Positions 50,976 to 61,187 are shown, numbered from the stretch's first letter. The stretch is 64,000 bases of DNA from Strigamia acuminata (GCA_949358305.1 OX442314.1:64675369-64739368), one strand, 5' to 3'. The notes: generated from the letters alone by a model not told the origin. Program-made: numbers and translations.

Positions 50976-53003
50976 ATGGCGGAAGGAGGTCATCTTGGTG
51001 ATGACTCTACAAGTGTGTGGCCCGATTGGTTGCGTCGGGCGGGTGAGCGGCTTTACGAACGTACGCCGCGCCCGTCTGACTCGCAGCCAAGGCCCAAGTC
51101 CGTGCATGGCGTTCCCTTGGCAGGGGATGGTCGGCCGCCATCCTACTCGCAAATACACGAGGGTGCTGCAATTGCAGAGATGGGGGCCTCCACAACAGAT
51201 GGCTCCTATCGCCCCGACACCTCCTCGTCTGTGCATGAGTCTCGAGTGGATTTTTCAGCGTCAGCGGTGTTGACTCCCCCGGTGCCGAGAAACCCCACCG
51301 CTCCTCCGGGATCTAGTCCGGAGGATAATGCTGCTAGGGAGGAAGTCCAACGTGAACCAGATTGGTTGCGTTATTTACAGCGAGCCGAGCTGGCGCTGAA
51401 TGAACGCGTTGTTCGAACAATGGAACAATTTAGTCATAATATCGACTGCAGATTGGTACATTGGAGGAATGAGACTCTAGGGGGGATGAGGGATGTAGTT
51501 AGGGAGGAAATTGTGGCTTTAACCGTGCAGCCCGTGGAGGGGGTTATTCCACCTGTTCAGCAGAGACCTCATGACACTCTGCCTGGCGACGGGCCTCCTC
51601 CTGGGCAGGATCAGGGGCCGAGACCGGTCCGCTCACGTATCCTGACGCCAAGTGAATTTGACAGACAAGGTTTAGCAGGAGAAGGGGGAGCGCCGGATGA
51701 TATAAACCCTCCGCTGCCCCCGCGGGAGAGGCCATCGAACGTGACAGCCCAAGCGGGCTCACAAAGATACGCTCCGTCGGAGTATGCCAACAGTGAGGTT
51801 ATGAGGGACATAATCCGTTCCAAATCCTCGGCTGTCAGCCTTCCTTCGACGGCAAGTGTTGATCGGGCAGCTGCTGCGCGCGGAAATTCAGTTAATTCGC
51901 GTCTCCGGCAGCGGACTTATCCGCCCATACCGGCCCCGCCGCCGCAGTATGATTTGTCGCATGTGAAATCGGAGAGTGTGCCGAAGTTTGATGAGACGGA
52001 CCTATCTTATAATGCTGTTGAGCGATTCCTGGCAAAATTGCGTGCACATTTTGTTATGTCACGCGTGTCGGAGGAGGCGTATATCGACTTGTTTATTCCT
52101 TTGGCCCTGGGCGGGAAGCCGTTAAATTGGTTCCTGCGCTTGCGTCATAAACCCAAAACATGGAGTGAATTTGTCGTGCGCTTCCGCAAGGTGTATTCCC
52201 TATCCGAGGCTGACGCGGCGGTCTTCTTACAAGATGCGTGTCAGGAAGTCGGAGAGGATACGGCAGAGTTTCTGTGTGAAATGAGTCGTTACCTTGAATT
52301 GACAGGTGTGCTAGGGGATCGGCAGCAGTGGAACTTGGCCCAGCATTGGCTGCAGCCGCAGATCACCGATACGATGGTCCGGTATGGCGTACATTCCATG
52401 TCGCGGGCGATAGATCTGGGACAGGTGGCGGATCGTGAGTTGAAGATGCGTGCCCTTCAACACCGTAGATTTGACGAAAAAGGAGTTCGAAAAGGCCTAG
52501 TTCCCGCTCCCGAACCCAAACCTAGGAAAGCTAGGGTTGGGGAGACTAGGAAAGTGGAACCGGCTAAGACAGAGAAACCTCCACCACGCCTCCAATTTGA
52601 CAAGAGAAAATTGGTCGCGTTGGCTGAGGTTTTGGGCTATCCGATGGCGGATGGTGACGCGCAGAGTGTCGTCGGGCAGTCCCTGAGGAGTGAACCTCCG
52701 GCGCCGACACGGGTAATCGGTGCCCCTGCAAAGGCCCCGGAAGCAAAGGTTCCTCCGGGTGTCGCGGTGGCATTGTGTGGCCATGCCGCCCATTCCTTTG
52801 CCAACACTGCTAGCCCTCCCAATTTAGTGTTACCACCCGGAGCTGAGTGGGTGCGAAATCGCAAGGATCGTTGGTATATGCGTGATATTGAAAAACGCAT
52901 TGCTTTATGTCCCCATTGCTTCAAGCCCTGGCAGTTTCCGGGAAACGACCTGGGTCCGTCGACCAACCCGTCCGAGAAGGCGGCGGACCCGAAACGCAAG
53001 TAA
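50976..53003 (+). CDS. Gypsy Gag
   Basis: 675 residues from an ATG with good context (TCATGGCGG). The N-terminal 300 residues are Pro/Ser rich. The central region (about residues 330-480; FDETDLSYNAVERFLAKLRA, LNWFLRLRHKPKTWSEFV) fits the retrotransposon Gag capsid family. There is no classical CCHC knuckle; instead a CGHAAH...CPHC arrangement near the C-terminus could bind zinc. It overlaps pol by 97 nt. Gag forms the particle that packages element RNA; the frameshift near its end controls the Gag to Gag-Pol ratio. Confidence 0.9.
   Translation: MAEGGHLGDDSTSVWPDWLRRAGERLYERTPRPSDSQPRPKSVHGVPLAGDGRPPSYSQIHEGAAIAEMGASTTDGSYRPDTSSSVHESRVDFSASAVLTPPVPRNPTAPPGSSPEDNAAREEVQREPDWLRYLQRAELALNERVVRTMEQFSHNIDCRLVHWRNETLGGMRDVVREEIVALTVQPVEGVIPPVQQRPHDTLPGDGPPPGQDQGPRPVRSRILTPSEFDRQGLAGEGGAPDDINPPLPPRERPSNVTAQAGSQRYAPSEYANSEVMRDIIRSKSSAVSLPSTASVDRAAAARGNSVNSRLRQRTYPPIPAPPPQYDLSHVKSESVPKFDETDLSYNAVERFLAKLRAHFVMSRVSEEAYIDLFIPLALGGKPLNWFLRLRHKPKTWSEFVVRFRKVYSLSEADAAVFLQDACQEVGEDTAEFLCEMSRYLELTGVLGDRQQWNLAQHWLQPQITDTMVRYGVHSMSRAIDLGQVADRELKMRALQHRRFDEKGVRKGLVPAPEPKPRKARVGETRKVEPAKTEKPPPRLQFDKRKLVALAEVLGYPMADGDAQSVVGQSLRSEPPAPTRVIGAPAKAPEAKVPPGVAVALCGHAAHSFANTASPPNLVLPPGAEWVRNRKDRWYMRDIEKRIALCPHCFKPWQFPGNDLGPSTNPSEKAADPKRK
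52940..52990 (+). promoter_or_regulatory. Programmed -1 ribosomal frameshift site (slippery heptamer plus stem)
   Basis: The heptamer GGGAAAC (52940-52946) is in the correct phase (CCG GGA AAC in gag). Five nt downstream GGGTCCG (52952-52958) pairs perfectly with CGGACCC (52984-52990). Slipping one base back enters the pol frame directly (GGG AAA CGA). GGGAAAC is an established -1 heptamer in retroviruses. Confidence 0.8.
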
Positions 53004-56000
53004 ATCGGTCGTTGGCTGCTTCTACAGGTGGCCCAAGTGATTGGATCGAGCCACCGAAACCAGCAGAAGTTGATGCTACTGTCGTGGCTGGTGCCCCTCC
53101 AAAAATGACAAATTTTATCATGTTGTCGCCACCCGAGTTCTTGGCTTCTAAAGAACCGAAGCTGATAATCGGGTTGCAGGACCGTTGTCGCCGCGATGCG
53201 CCCTTCGTTAAGATAGCTTGGGTGAACATCGAGTTTATAGCCCTAATGGATAGCGGAGCGCAGACATGTATAATGACTATGCCGCTGTTCAAGAGGCTTT
53301 CCAAGGAAATTGGAGTGGAGATGGTTCCGATGGACGAGACAATTCGGACCGCGTCAAATCAAATTGAACGCGTCATTGGTTGTGTGCAAATTGCCGTCCG
53401 AGCTCCCTTGGCGGTAGTTTGCTTCACTTGTCTCATCATTGCGCAGGGGTCGCAGGAACTCCTCCTGGGGCTGGACTTCTGTAAGGCCGTTGGTTTATGC
53501 GTAGATCACGGCAATAACTATTGGTTTCTCCTGGGAGATGGAACGCGTCACCCCTTCCTGAATGAGGAGCAAGCCCGAGCCTCCGATCCAGTGGTTCTTT
53601 TCCCTCTGACCAAGGAACAACCCTCGTTGCCGGAGGGAGTTTGCGTCCGAGGCCCGCCTCTGTACAACTTGCCGGGAATGAGGAATCCGCCGGTTAAATT
53701 ACCGGAAAACCCAGCGGAACCCATTAGCTCGGTTAAGCAGGAGGTAAAGCCAGACGAGGACACTCCTCCGGTTGAGAAAGAGGAGCCTGTGGTTACTAAG
53801 CCGCCGATTGGTGAAGCGAATTGCGTTTTCCTGAGCAAGCGTGAATTTGAAGAGGAGTTGTTTGAGCCTCCGTATTCGGACAATCCCCACATTGTGAAGG
53901 TTGTTTTGGCTCGAAGGAACCCCGACTCTCAACAATGGACATTCATTTGGTCCCCCAGGAGGCGTGAAAAGGCACGCAAGAGTATCGTGCGAATAACGCG
54001 TAAACCTGGAAAACGGACCATGTGTTTGAGCCAACTGCGTCGGGCAGTTAAATTGCGCAAGGCGAGGGTGAAGATGGCTTCTCGAAGCCCTTCGGTGGCC
54101 CTTACGGCTTCTCCCGTGGTGGGGGGCGGCGTGGGCGACGTGGAGACTCCTCCTACTTTCCCTATAACAGAAGGTGTTGAGAGTACTCCTAGGCAGCATG
54201 ATGTTAATTTTGTGCAATATATCCCGAATAGGGACCCGACCAAGCTCACTTGGGTCTACGACCAATTGTGTAATCAGTTGGAGCCAAAACGCATAACTCA
54301 TCTAATGGATGCGTTGAAACCAGTTGCTCACATCTTTCGTGAGGAGCTGGGGCTCTGCAATAATACGCAATTTGAGGTGAATTTGAAGCCCGACTTTAGG
54401 CCGATTCATGTTCCGGTTCGTCCGGTGAATCCGGCAAAAAAGGACATTATCGACGCTTATATAGACCAAAAAATGGCACAAGGAGTAATAAGACGCTCCA
54501 AAAGTGACTGCGCTGTAGCGCCGGTTGTGGTCCCGAAGAAGGACGGGCGCTGGCGCTGTGCTATGGACTTTAGGCCGATAAATGCCCAAACTTTGCCTGA
54601 CGTCTATCCTCTCCCAGATATCGACAACATCTTTGCGTATCTTGGTGGAGCAAAATGGTTTTCCATAATCGACGGAAGGGAAGCGTTCCATCAAATAGGA
54701 GTCCGACCTGGAGATGAACGATATCTCGCGTTCGTCACCCACAGGGGACTCTACGAATATACGCGTATGCCCTTCGGTCCTATCAACGGGCCGGCCACCC
54801 TGCAACGCGCCATGAATCTTACATTGGCTGAACACCTCTACAAATTCGTCTTTGTCTATATTGACGATATTATTGTCTTTAGTAAGACCTTCGAGGAGCA
54901 TGTTGTTCACCTGCAAAAGGTGCTCTCGCTCCTCGACAACGCCGGTTTTACCATGAACGCCGGGAAGACTGAATTGTGTAAGAGGAGCCTTGAGGTTCTT
55001 GGCCATATCGTTGAAGAGGGAATTATCCGACCCAACCCGAAGAAAACCGACGCTATCCAAAAATACCCGGCGCCGACTAACCTCAAAGAGCTGCAACGCT
55101 TCAAGGGGATGGTCGGGTATTATGCGTCGTTCTTTCCCGGTTATTCTAAGACTTGCGAGGTATTTCGTGTTCTGATGCGAAAGAATGCGCCTTGGGTGTG
55201 GAAGCCCGAGCACCAGGCGGCCTTCGAGTATTTGAAAAACCAGATTTCGTTGTCTACACTTCATAGGAATTTCCCCGATTGGACGAAACCCTATATTCTC
55301 CAAACAGACGCTAGTTATTCGGGGCTTGGTGCCGTCTTGATGCAAATCAACAATGACGGTGTACGCGTTCCCATTGCCTTCGCGTCGAGAGCCTTAAACA
55401 AGGCGGAGAAGAATTATATGACAACTGAAATCGAATGCCTGGCCGCTGTGTGGGCTGTGAAGCGCTTCAGGGCGTATCTCGAGCTAATGGACTTTTACCT
55501 CGAGAGTGACCATAAGTCCTTGCTGTGGCTTTTCACCCAACGAGAGCCCAAGGGTCGATTGGCGCGCTGGATTCTTTCTTTGTCGGAGTATCGTTTTACG
55601 TTCCTACACTGCAGTGGAACAAAGAATCGAGTCGCTGACGCGTTGAGCCGCGCCCCTGTCGACCCACCAATCGAGTTGGATGATGAGGATTGCCCAGCTT
55701 TGGACAACACATGTTATTGTGCGTTCTTTGACGATTACAGGGATTGGCCTGTGCCAAAGATGGAGGAGTTGGAAGATTTGACGCATTTCAAACCATCAAA
55801 TGCTAAAATTGTTCGAGCTGTTACAATGCGTCGTCAAAAACGCATCCTGCTCGCCAGGTTGGCTGGGGCAGTTCCGGGGTCGGTGGATATTAGTCCGGTG
55901 GACAACAACCCTCCAAAAAAGAAGAGGGGACGTCCACGAAAGCACCCGATCGCCGGAGGACCAACACCAGTTGGGGCTACTCCGGTGAAAAGGAAAAGAG

Positions 56001-58036
56001 GCCGACCAAGGAAGCATCCGGTCATCCAGAACCCAATGTTTGATGGGCTCGTTTCCGATGATGAGGAGTCTGTGGCGGCTTCTCTCCCTGCTGGGGACCC
56101 CCCCGCGAAGAGGAAAAGAGGCCGACCAAGGAAGCACCCAATTATTGAGGACCCGGTGGAGCAACTAATCTCCGAGGATGAAGAGTCCACGGCGGTTTCC
56201 TTGCCTGGGGACGTCCCTGTGAAAAAGAAGAGGGGGCGACCGAAGAAGGTTGGGGAGAAGAGACCTGTTGGTAGGCCCAAAAAGGCTCCCATAATCTTCG
56301 ACCGTGCTTCCGACTCTGAAGGCAGTGAAATGTCCCTTTTAAGTGGGGAGCCGCCAGGTGACACGGATTCTGACGAGTTCCGGATTCCGGACTTGCCACT
56401 GGATTTGGGGCCTGCGACGCGGACGCGGCGACAATTGGCCTCTCCAACACCCTCCGTCGACCCGGAGTTGTCCCAACACTCCGACCACTCCTCCGACGGC
56501 AGTTTTTACTCACTTCCTGCGGATCACCCGACAATTGAGATACTTCCAACGCAGAAAGCCATTAAAGAAGCCCAAAACGCCGATGAATGGTCGAAAGGAC
56601 TAATCTCGTATCTCAGTTCGAAAAGTCTTCCGCCGGATGAGGAAGAGGCTGAAAGGGTCAAGAAGCAAGCAATTGACATGGCTTTATACAGAGGCTTGCT
56701 TTGCAAGTTCCCTCCAACCAAAATTGGTCAGCGGGCTCCTACGCGTCGGATATATCTTCCACAGCCGCTACGCTACAAGTATTTCCACTGCCTACATTTC
56801 CCGCCTACCTCCGGCCATCTGGGCATCGAAAAGACTATGATGCGTCTAAAAACCCGCGTGTTTTGGCCGGGGATGAAAAAAGATGTAACGGAGTGGATCA
56901 AGGTGTGCGAGTCCTGTCAAAGGGCGAAAGTGGAGCGAAGACTTCCGTACGGCGAGATGGAGACTGCGAAGCCAAGGAGGTTATTTCGAACTATTTACGT
57001 CGATTATTTCGGAAAGAAGCTAAAGTCGACTGGCGGCCACTGCTACGCGTTTGTCATGGTTGATGCCGCCAGTCGTTGGGTGGATGTACGCCTAACCGAA
57101 AGAGCCGATGTGTCCACCACAATCAAACAGCTTAAAAAGTTCACTTATCGATGGGCATATCCAAAAACCATCATTAGTGATAACGCCCCCACCTTCCGCT
57201 CCGCCAAATTTCAGGCGCAGTGTGCGGAAATGGGAATGGTCAATAAGTACCTGTCTGTGTACCATCCGCAGGGGAACTTGGCGGAAAGACTCAACCAATC
57301 GCTCAAAACATGCATCCTTGCGTATATTGATGAACATACGCGTTGGGATCGACATATTGGTTCATTTATTCTCGCCATCAACTCTGCATACCAGACATCA
57401 CTTAAATTTTCACCGTATATGATGGTTACGGGACAGGAAGCACGGTTTCCAGGCGACATGGACTCGGATACGGACGACGGAGAACCACTACCACCAGACG
57501 AGGCTCAATTTCTCCATCGATATTTGCTACGCGTTCGAGAAGAAGCTAAGAAGAACTTGGAGGCCGCCAACTTACGCCACAAGAGGTGGTATGACCGGAA
57601 ACGGCGGCCACACGCGTTCAAACCTGGAGATTGGGTCACCGTCAAAAATCGGACTTTGTCGTCGACCGACAAACAGGTAAGTTCGGGTTTCCAACACCGA
57701 ACTGAGGGCGTTTACCTGCTGCATCGTCTTCTTGGACCGAATACCGTGCTTTTAATGGACGAGAACGGGAACATCTCACAGCCAATTCACGTGGCGGATC
57801 TTCGCCACTGGTATCAGGCGCCAGAACCAGAACCGGAAGTTCCCGACGTCGCCAGTGACGTAGAAGATGAGGAATCTGGACTGGAAATGGAAAATTTGAC
57901 ACCAGAGGACCAGGACGACATCTCCGCCCGTGTTGCTCAACTTCAGACGGAAATTCGCTCCATTTGTATAAACTTTGCGAAGGAACGATGTTTACGCGTC
58001 AAAACATCGGAAAACACGGCAGGAGTCGTCCCCTAA
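52940..58036 (+). CDS. Gypsy Pol: protease, RT, RNase H, AT-hooks, integrase
   Basis: Open from 52907, but probably translated by -1 slippage at 52940-52946, giving roughly 1700 residues beyond the slip. In order: protease with MDSGAQTC (about 53245); RT with VPKKDGRWR, VYIDDIIVFS (about 54860) and LGHIVEEG; RNase H (QTDASYSGLG, TEIECLAAVWA, SDHKSL); an insertion of about 250 residues with five AT-hook cores and acidic spacers (55905-56290); integrase HHCC zinc region (SGHLGIEKTM...CESCQRAK, about 56810-56935); and core DDE (IYVDYFG, ISDNAPTF, NLAERLNQSL). No stop or shift. AT-hooks bind the minor groove of AT-rich DNA, so the insert may tether the integration complex to chromatin; that is inference. 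Confidence 0.93.
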   Translation, partial: GKRPGSVDQPVREGGGPETQVNRSLAASTGGPSDWIEPPKPAEVDATVVAGAPPKMTNFIMLSPPEFLASKEPKLIIGLQDRCRRDAPFVKIAWVNIEFIALMDSGAQTCIMTMPLFKRLSKEIGVEMVPMDETIRTASNQIERVIGCVQIAVRAPLAVVCFTCLIIAQGSQELLLGLDFCKAVGLCVDHGNNYWFLLGDGTRHPFLNEEQARASDPVVLFPLTKEQPSLPEGVCVRGPPLYNLPGMRNPPVKLPENPAEPISSVKQEVKPDEDTPPVEKEEPVVTKPPIGEANCVFLSKREFEEELFEPPYSDNPHIVKVVLARRNPDSQQWTFIWSPRRREKARKSIVRITRKPGKRTMCLSQLRRAVKLRKARVKMASRSPSVALTASPVVGGGVGDVETPPTFPITEGVESTPRQHDVNFVQYIPNRDPTKLTWVYDQLCNQLEPKRITHLMDALKPVAHIFREELGLCNNTQFEVNLKPDFRPIHVPVRPVNPAKKDIIDAYIDQKMAQGVIRRSKSDCAVAPVVVPKKDGRWRCAMDFRPINAQTLPDVYPLPDIDNIFAYLGGAKWFSIIDGREAFHQIGVRPGDERYLAFVTHRGLYEYTRMPFGPINGPATLQRAMNLTLAEHLYKFVFVYIDDIIVFSKTFEEHVVHLQKVLSLLDNAGFTMNAGKTELCKRSLEVLGHIVEEGIIRPNPKKTDAIQKYPAPTNLKELQRFKGMVGYYASFFPGYSKTCEVFRVLMRKNAPWVWKPEHQAAFEYLKNQISLSTLHRNFPDWTKPYILQTDASYSGLGAVLMQINNDGVRVPIAFASRALNKAEKNYMTTEIECLAAVWAVKRFRAYLELMDFYLESDHKSLLWLFTQREPKGRLARWILSLSEYRFTFLHCSGTKNRVADALSRAPVDPPIELDDEDCPALDNTCYCAFFDDYRDWPVPKMEELEDLTHFKPSNAKIVRAVTMRRQKRILLARLAGAVPGSVDISPVDNNPPKKKRGRPRKHPIAGGPTPVGATPVKRKRGRPRKHPVIQNPMFDGLVSDDEESVAASLPAGDPPAKRKRGRPRKHPIIEDPVEQLISEDEESTAVSLPGDVPVKKKRGRPKKVGEKRPVGRPKKAPIIFDRASDSEGSEMSLLSGEPPGDTDSDEFRIPDLPLDLGPATRTRRQLASPTPSVDPELSQHSDHSSDGSFYSLPADHPTIEILPTQKAIKEAQNADEWSKGLISYLSSKSLPPDEEEAERVKKQAIDMALYRGLLCKFPPTKIGQRAPTRRIYLPQPLRYKYFHCLHFPPTSGHLGIEKTMMRLKTRVFWPGMKKDVTEWIKVCESCQRAKVERRLPYGEMETAKPRRLFRTIYVDYFGKKLKSTGGHCYAFVMVDAASRWVDVRLTERADVSTTIKQLKKFTYRWAYPKTIISDNAPTFRSAKFQAQCAEMGMVNKYLSVYHPQGNLAERLNQSLKTCILAYIDEHTRWDRHIGSFILAINSAYQTSLKFSPYMMVTGQEARFPGDMDSDTDDGEPLPPDEAQFLHRYLLRVREEAKKNLEAANLRHKRWYDRKRRPHAFKPGDWVTVKNRTLSSTDKQVSSGFQHRTEGVYLLHRLLGPNTVLLMDENGNISQPIHVADLRHWYQAPEPEPEVPDVASDVEDEESGLEMENLTPEDQDDISARVAQLQTEIRSICINFAKERCLRVKTSENTAGVVP
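55905..56290 (+). repeat. AT-hook array within pol
   Basis: Cores RGRP at 55925-55936, 55997-56008, 56117-56128 and 56231-56242, each within (K/R)(K/R)KRGRP(R/K)K, plus GRPKK at 56270-56284. Between them are acidic spacers such as SDDEESVAAS. The repeats are diverged at the nucleotide level, suggesting maintenance at the protein level. Confidence 0.85.
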
Positions 58037-59405
58037 TTATGTCAAAGTGTTATTTTTGTTTCTTTATTGTATTCGGAAATTATTGTTAATTTTTACTTGT
58101 TTTATTTGTTAATCTTGAGTTTTTGTATTTTTTCCGTGTCTTTGCCCGTTTGTCGGGGCTCAAGTTCGCTATTCAGAAGAATCGGTAAGCAATTTCCCCG
58201 TGGGGCGGCGCTGAGTGTTTATTGGTCAGATGACCAATCACGTGCTTTTCACACTTGTGCTCGGCCGCCATTTTCCCCCACTTGTTGGACGCGTATACCT
58301 CGTGCGATTTCAGCTGAGTTCGGCAACACGTAGAATAGCGGATTTGAGTGTTCGACGGGGCGAGAGACATTGGATTTTAGTGTACTTGTAACCGTGAGTG
58401 TGTTTATTTTTCATTTCATGGACAATTTTGTATTTTTATTCGTGAGTTAGAGTGGCGAACGCCGTCGCTCGCGCCGTCCCGACAAAACCTTTTTTTTTCA
58501 CGCTTTATTGTTAGAATTGTCAAGTTATTCAATTGTTTAACTTCGTTTAGCTTATTTTTACGCGTTGTTGGTTTTGTTTTGACATTTTTACGGCTCGGGC
58601 TTGGTATTTTCGTCACTCTCGCTTTTTGAAAAACAACATGGCCGAATTTGCACTTCGTTGAGGAATTTTGTTGGGGTCACGTGACTGAGTCCTAGCCTCA
58701 ATCCGGGCTCTGGCGTCCATCTTTGTTGGACTTAGAATATTTTTCTTCGCGTTTGTCTTTCGACATTTAGCCACGCGCTTGTGCTCATATTTATTTAAAA
58801 TGCCTATGCATTTACAGGACGCGTACTTTGTACTCTTTACGTTCTTGTTTGTATTCTACTTGGAAGAGCTTTGTTACTGCTTATTTGTTTGCACTTTAGA
58901 TATTTTGATCTTTATTTTCAATTTATTCATGTAATGCGAACCCATTTTTTGTGCGAATACCTTTGGCTATTTTATGTTATATACTGGGTGTTCTGCACTT
59001 TAGTTGAAGCTGTATATTGGGAGTGCGCAACTGCATTTTATATTAATTTGTACCTTTTCTTTGAAATTGTCAAACTGTCAGTTGTAGCGCTTGTATTCAC
59101 CTTGTGGGTTATAGCGAGTATTTTGGAATCCGGTGCTTGTCAGCGGCCTGGATAGCTACCATGCTAGTTAGTGCTGAGGCCTACGCATTTTTTGTTTTGA
59201 TTATGTTCATTTATGCGTTGCACACTTATGTAAATTTTCTCATTAGAACCAGCGTCATAATTTTGAGCACGGTGTATTTTCTGTTTGTTCGCCATGTTTA
59301 TTTACGTTGAATTTTGAATTTTTGTCCATGAATTTGAACCGTTTTGCAATTTATTGTTTGTTCATTTGTTTACATTCTTTCTGTAATCTAGAGTAGTGTG
59401 TTGTC
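58037..59405 (+). other. Gypsy spacer between pol and ORF3
   Basis: T-rich. It contains a 94-codon frame at 58871-59155 with very hydrophobic sequence (about three possible membrane segments) and an overlapping one at 59104-59310, both with ATG. These could encode a small membrane protein or be chance products of T-richness. Just before ORF3 the sequence TTTCTGTAATCTAG (ending 59391) resembles a splice acceptor, so ORF3 may be made from a spliced subgenomic RNA. Confidence 0.35.
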
Positions 59406-61187
59406 ATGTCGGACTCGGACAGTGACAACGAGAGTCTTGATGACGTTTCCACTGATGAAGGGCTTTGGGACGACGAGGGAGCGGCAGGAGCGGAACAATG
59501 CCCAGATCCGCGTCCACGTTCCTCAACGCGTCGTGGGACCTACAAGCCGCCCTACCCAGTTCCGGATTTGTATGCCGGCGGACCGATTTTGATTCCGCCG
59601 TGGCACCCCGACCATCCAAAAGAGGGAGGATTCCCTAATTTCGAGATATGTCCCTACTGTTCGGGCTGGGGGCACATCGAGAGGGGGACCAAGGAATGCC
59701 CGGCGTGCAAAGGAAAGGGCGCCCTCCGCCGTGGCCCCTTCAAGATCTGGATGCGTCGGCTCCAGGCAATGGCTCTCCGTAAGCCTTTTTGGGACAGACG
59801 AGACCTTTCTCAGTTTAAGTGGCCTGAGGAGTTCCAAGTGATCCGAGGTGACGCGTACGCCACAACGCGTTTTGTCCGGCGCCACGAGACGTTTTGGAGG
59901 AACACCGTGTCGGAGGCCACGGCGGCCGGGATTAGACCTAGAAATTGGCAGTATCCGCCGATGAACTCGATTGTTCCGGTGGAGGGAGCTTGTGCACCCC
60001 CGTTACCAGTGATGTTGCGCGGATTACCGGACGGCACGAGCTCGATTAATGTCATCCGACATTCCAATCAGGACGAGATGCCGACCATTACGCGTCCCCT
60101 CCACTCCAGAGAGTTGCAGAAGAGAGAGGATCCCGAAACAGTGACCAGATGGGGAGCCACGCCCGAGGAGGAGGAGCAGGAACGCGTACGCTGTATTGAG
60201 GAGCGTAACGAACATTTGATTGAGGAGATCGCCCAACTTCGTCGGCTCCATCTCCAGGCGGCCGCCCGCCTCCGTCGAGCCATTCCGCCGGATTCCACTG
60301 TAGAGATTCGGGATGTGACCGAGGCGGCAGGAGGACTTCCGGCAATTGAGGCGTCGCAGCCCATTTGTGAGGTGGAAGAGTTGGCTTTGGTCCCGGTGAG
60401 GAGGGCCGCGGGGGCGCCTACGGTCATCCAGGGGGCACCCAAGGCTGCAGGAGAAACTCCCGAACAGTTTTTGGCTCGGAACTGCAGTGGATTTTCGCGT
60501 CATCAACAATCAGCGCGTACTCGTTTGGAGCGTCGGGCCCTCGCCAAGATTGCGGAGGGGCATATTCGGGGCGTTTCTGGAGGAAGAGTCGCTGGCGGTG
60601 CGCCGGCCCCGTGTAAGCGAAAGGCCATCATGCCTGCCCCTGAGCCGGACGTCATCCCCGAGCAGGCGACGCGTAGATTTGAGCGCCAGGCCCGCGGAGA
60701 TTCGAGTCCCAGTTGCAACCCCCTTGCGGTTTCCAGTATGAACTTTAGGGACTTGAGTGCTGCAGTCCAGCGAGCAATTTTCCACCAGCAAAGCAATAGC
60801 GACTGGATGCGCTATACGCGTGTGAGTGAGTTCCCCACGACTGTGTGGGCACGCACCGGATTCGACGAGCTTTTCCCTTTTGGGGCCCTCGATTGGCAAC
60901 GCCCTTCTCTTCGCGACCCGACCACCTTCCTACAGGCGGACCCGGACTTGTGGCGGCAGTATTTTTATGCCGTCGCGAGGGCAGAACATGGGTGGCCGGA
61001 GAACCAAGCCATGGCGCTCTTCGAGCTGGACGACACTCAGATCGGGGCTCTGGAGCAGCTCATCGCGTCCAACCTTACGCGTTATCGCCCCCGAAACGAG
61101 GACCAACTTGGGGATGTGATTGCGTGTCGTGTGGTGCTCCTGGTCGAGGAGATTCTCCGCGTTGTGTTTCCGGGAGACAGTGACTGA
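59406..61187 (+). CDS. Gypsy ORF3: acidic protein with DnaJ-type zinc motif
   Basis: 593 residues in the position where some gypsy elements carry env, but without signal peptide or transmembrane anchor. Residues 1-30 are Ser/Asp/Glu rich. Residues 82-105 hold two CxxCxGxG motifs, CPYCSGWG and CPACKGKG, separated by eight residues, as in the Cys-rich zinc domain of DnaJ chaperones (half of its usual four repeats). Residues about 255-305 (EEEEQERVRCIEERNEHL onward) look like a coiled coil. The C-terminal 130 residues have no recognised motif. A nucleic-acid-binding or chaperone-recruiting role is possible; neither is shown. The frame is intact over 1.8 kb, which argues for function. Confidence 0.85.
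   Translation: MSDSDSDNESLDDVSTDEGLWDDEGAAGAEQCPDPRPRSSTRRGTYKPPYPVPDLYAGGPILIPPWHPDHPKEGGFPNFEICPYCSGWGHIERGTKECPACKGKGALRRGPFKIWMRRLQAMALRKPFWDRRDLSQFKWPEEFQVIRGDAYATTRFVRRHETFWRNTVSEATAAGIRPRNWQYPPMNSIVPVEGACAPPLPVMLRGLPDGTSSINVIRHSNQDEMPTITRPLHSRELQKREDPETVTRWGATPEEEEQERVRCIEERNEHLIEEIAQLRRLHLQAAARLRRAIPPDSTVEIRDVTEAAGGLPAIEASQPICEVEELALVPVRRAAGAPTVIQGAPKAAGETPEQFLARNCSGFSRHQQSARTRLERRALAKIAEGHIRGVSGGRVAGGAPAPCKRKAIMPAPEPDVIPEQATRRFERQARGDSSPSCNPLAVSSMNFRDLSAAVQRAIFHQQSNSDWMRYTRVSEFPTTVWARTGFDELFPFGALDWQRPSLRDPTTFLQADPDLWRQYFYAVARAEHGWPENQAMALFELDDTQIGALEQLIASNLTRYRPRNEDQLGDVIACRVVLLVEEILRVVFPGDSD

Noticed and set aside
54302-55345. 347-codon minus-strand ORF within gypsy pol
   Set aside because: Antisense to intact RT coding sequence; no motif of its own.
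59406-61187. Envelope gene in gypsy ORF3
   Set aside because: No signal peptide, fusion-peptide or transmembrane anchor is visible; the zinc motif and acidic start do not fit an envelope.
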